From Solihabitans fulvus (GTDB taxonomy: Bacteria > Actinomycetota > Actinomycetes > Mycobacteriales > Pseudonocardiaceae): a DNA stretch of 53,149 nt. A program made the translations under genes and the position numbers. Below are positions 52,652 to 53,149 of this stretch, piece by piece. The DNA is taken from positions 1 to 53,149 of the forward strand of contig NZ_VUOB01000058.1 of NCBI RefSeq assembly GCF_008386585.1. Reading direction: 5' to 3'. Numbering within the stretch: position 1 is the first letter of the stretch; the number at the start of each line of letters is the position of its first letter. Below the pieces are notes generated by a model. It did not search any database, was not told the DNA's origin, and saw only the letters and a list, made by a program, of their open reading frames with translations.

Positions 52652-53079
52652 CTACCCGAGCGGCACGCCGTGCTCCAGGTAGCGCAGGCGGCCCGCCTCC
52701 CGCGCGGCCACCGCACCGATGACGCGGCGAGCCAGGCGCGGCGGGAGCCGGTCGGCGAGCGCGTCGGGAGCCACGAACTCGTACGACGCGATCTCGTCCG
52801 AGCCGAGCACGATCTCCTGCTGCCGCGCCAGGTTGAGCGTGCCGCCGTCGAAGACGAACAGCACCATGTCGCCCCGGCGAGGCCGAGTTCCTCCTCGACC
52901 TCCCTGACGCAGGCCTCGTAGGGAGTCTCACCGGCCTCGATCATGCCGCCGGGGATCTCCCAGCCGTCCTTGTACGTCGGCTCGACCAGCAGCACATTGC
53001 CGTGCTCGTCGAAGAACAACGCGCCGGCAGCCGAGACAACGCGGGTGAAGGACGCGGACAGCTCCTCGTCGGTGGTCAC
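52652..53079 (-). pseudogene. NUDIX hydrolase, broken by frameshift and deletion
   Basis: Starts at the GTG at 53079: TRVVSAAGALFFDEHGNVLL, then the NUDIX box GGMIEAGETPYEACVREVEE with ELGL. Directly after GLA the frame changes near 52868-52878; the matching continuation (MVLFVFDGGTLNLARQQEIV and onward to 52652) lies in another frame. The linker of about 15-20 residues usual between these segments (GRLLVVDW-like) is missing, so a deletion with frameshift is likely. The original enzyme would hydrolyse nucleoside diphosphate derivatives. Confidence 0.75.
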
Positions 53080-53083
53080 CGCG

Positions 53084-53131
53084 CCAACCTACCGAGCTGC
53101 CGACCTACCGAGCTGCCAACCTACCGACCTA
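53084..53131. repeat. Three-copy 16-bp tandem repeat at the NUDIX promoter
   Basis: CCAACCTACCGAGCTG (53084), CCGACCTACCGAGCTG (53100), CCAACCTACCGACCTA (53116). On the minus strand each copy holds GGTAGGTYGG; in the copy next to the gene TAGGTT lies six bases before the GTG at 53079, a leaderless -10. The window ends 18 bases later. Confidence 0.75.
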
Positions 53132-53149
53132 GAAGTGTCCTGAAGATCT

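Overview
The window looks like chromosomal DNA of a high-GC actinomycete, most likely a Pseudonocardiales member (Saccharothrix/Actinosynnema/Amycolatopsis-like). This is inferred from very high GC, frequent GTG starts, ATGA/GTGA overlaps, an EspR-like regulator, a PknG kinase, XRE/DUF397 pairs and AfsR/SARP-NB-ARC-TPR regulators. There is no rRNA, recognisable tRNA, CRISPR array or prophage. The only mobile element is a broken tnpB at the left edge.

Layout. 0-7 kb: tnpB remnant, acyl-CoA ligase, a three-gene minus operon (MFS, SnoaL-like, SDR) facing a helix-turn-helix/TPR regulator, and a TetR regulator. 7-15 kb: a tightly overlapped minus-strand signalling operon (coiled-coil protein, PknG kinase, PP2C phosphatase, VWA protein, FHA protein, four-TM GlnX-like protein) in which kinase, phosphatase and FHA protein all carry N-terminal zinc ribbons. 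15-16 kb: a long non-coding stretch with strong hairpins and a 14-bp tandem repeat array. 15.8-20.2 kb: EspR-like regulator, HEXXH metallopeptidase, MAB_1171c-like membrane protein, 2'-5' RNA ligase-like protein, membrane protein, alpha/beta hydrolase. 20.2-26.3 kb: HxlR regulator, MBL hydrolase, ECF41 sigma factor, FAD oxidoreductase, NmrA-like/MarR pair, methyltransferase.

26.4-32.6 kb is rich in exported products: a DUF3152 metallopeptidase with a metzincin signature, an unlisted 47-aa secreted peptide, a seven-repeat beta-propeller, an ECF sigma/Rieske pair that looks like a sigma and membrane-bound Fe-S anti-sigma, and a phosphoesterase with three identical-length Ig-like repeats. 32.9-37.2 kb: acyl-CoA ligase and DUF3516 helicase.

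37.2-48 kb is the most promising locus. Two large SARP/NB-ARC/TPR activators, transcribed outward, flank an MFS exporter, a short E1/ThiF-like protein of the type found with azoline-forming RiPP enzymes, a metal-dependent amidohydrolase, a tiny translationally coupled ORF, a 17-bp-stem hairpin and an atypical LuxR regulator. No YcaO or clear precursor is present, so if it is a peptide pathway it is unorthodox.

48-53 kb: an XRE/DUF397 pair coupled to two paralogous hotdog-like proteins and a cysteine-cluster protein, a small protein, a secreted I36-like inhibitor, two proteins of unknown role, and a NUDIX gene broken by a frameshift, preceded by a 16-bp triplicate repeat carrying -10-like boxes. 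All functions are inferred from reading protein motifs; no database search was run.
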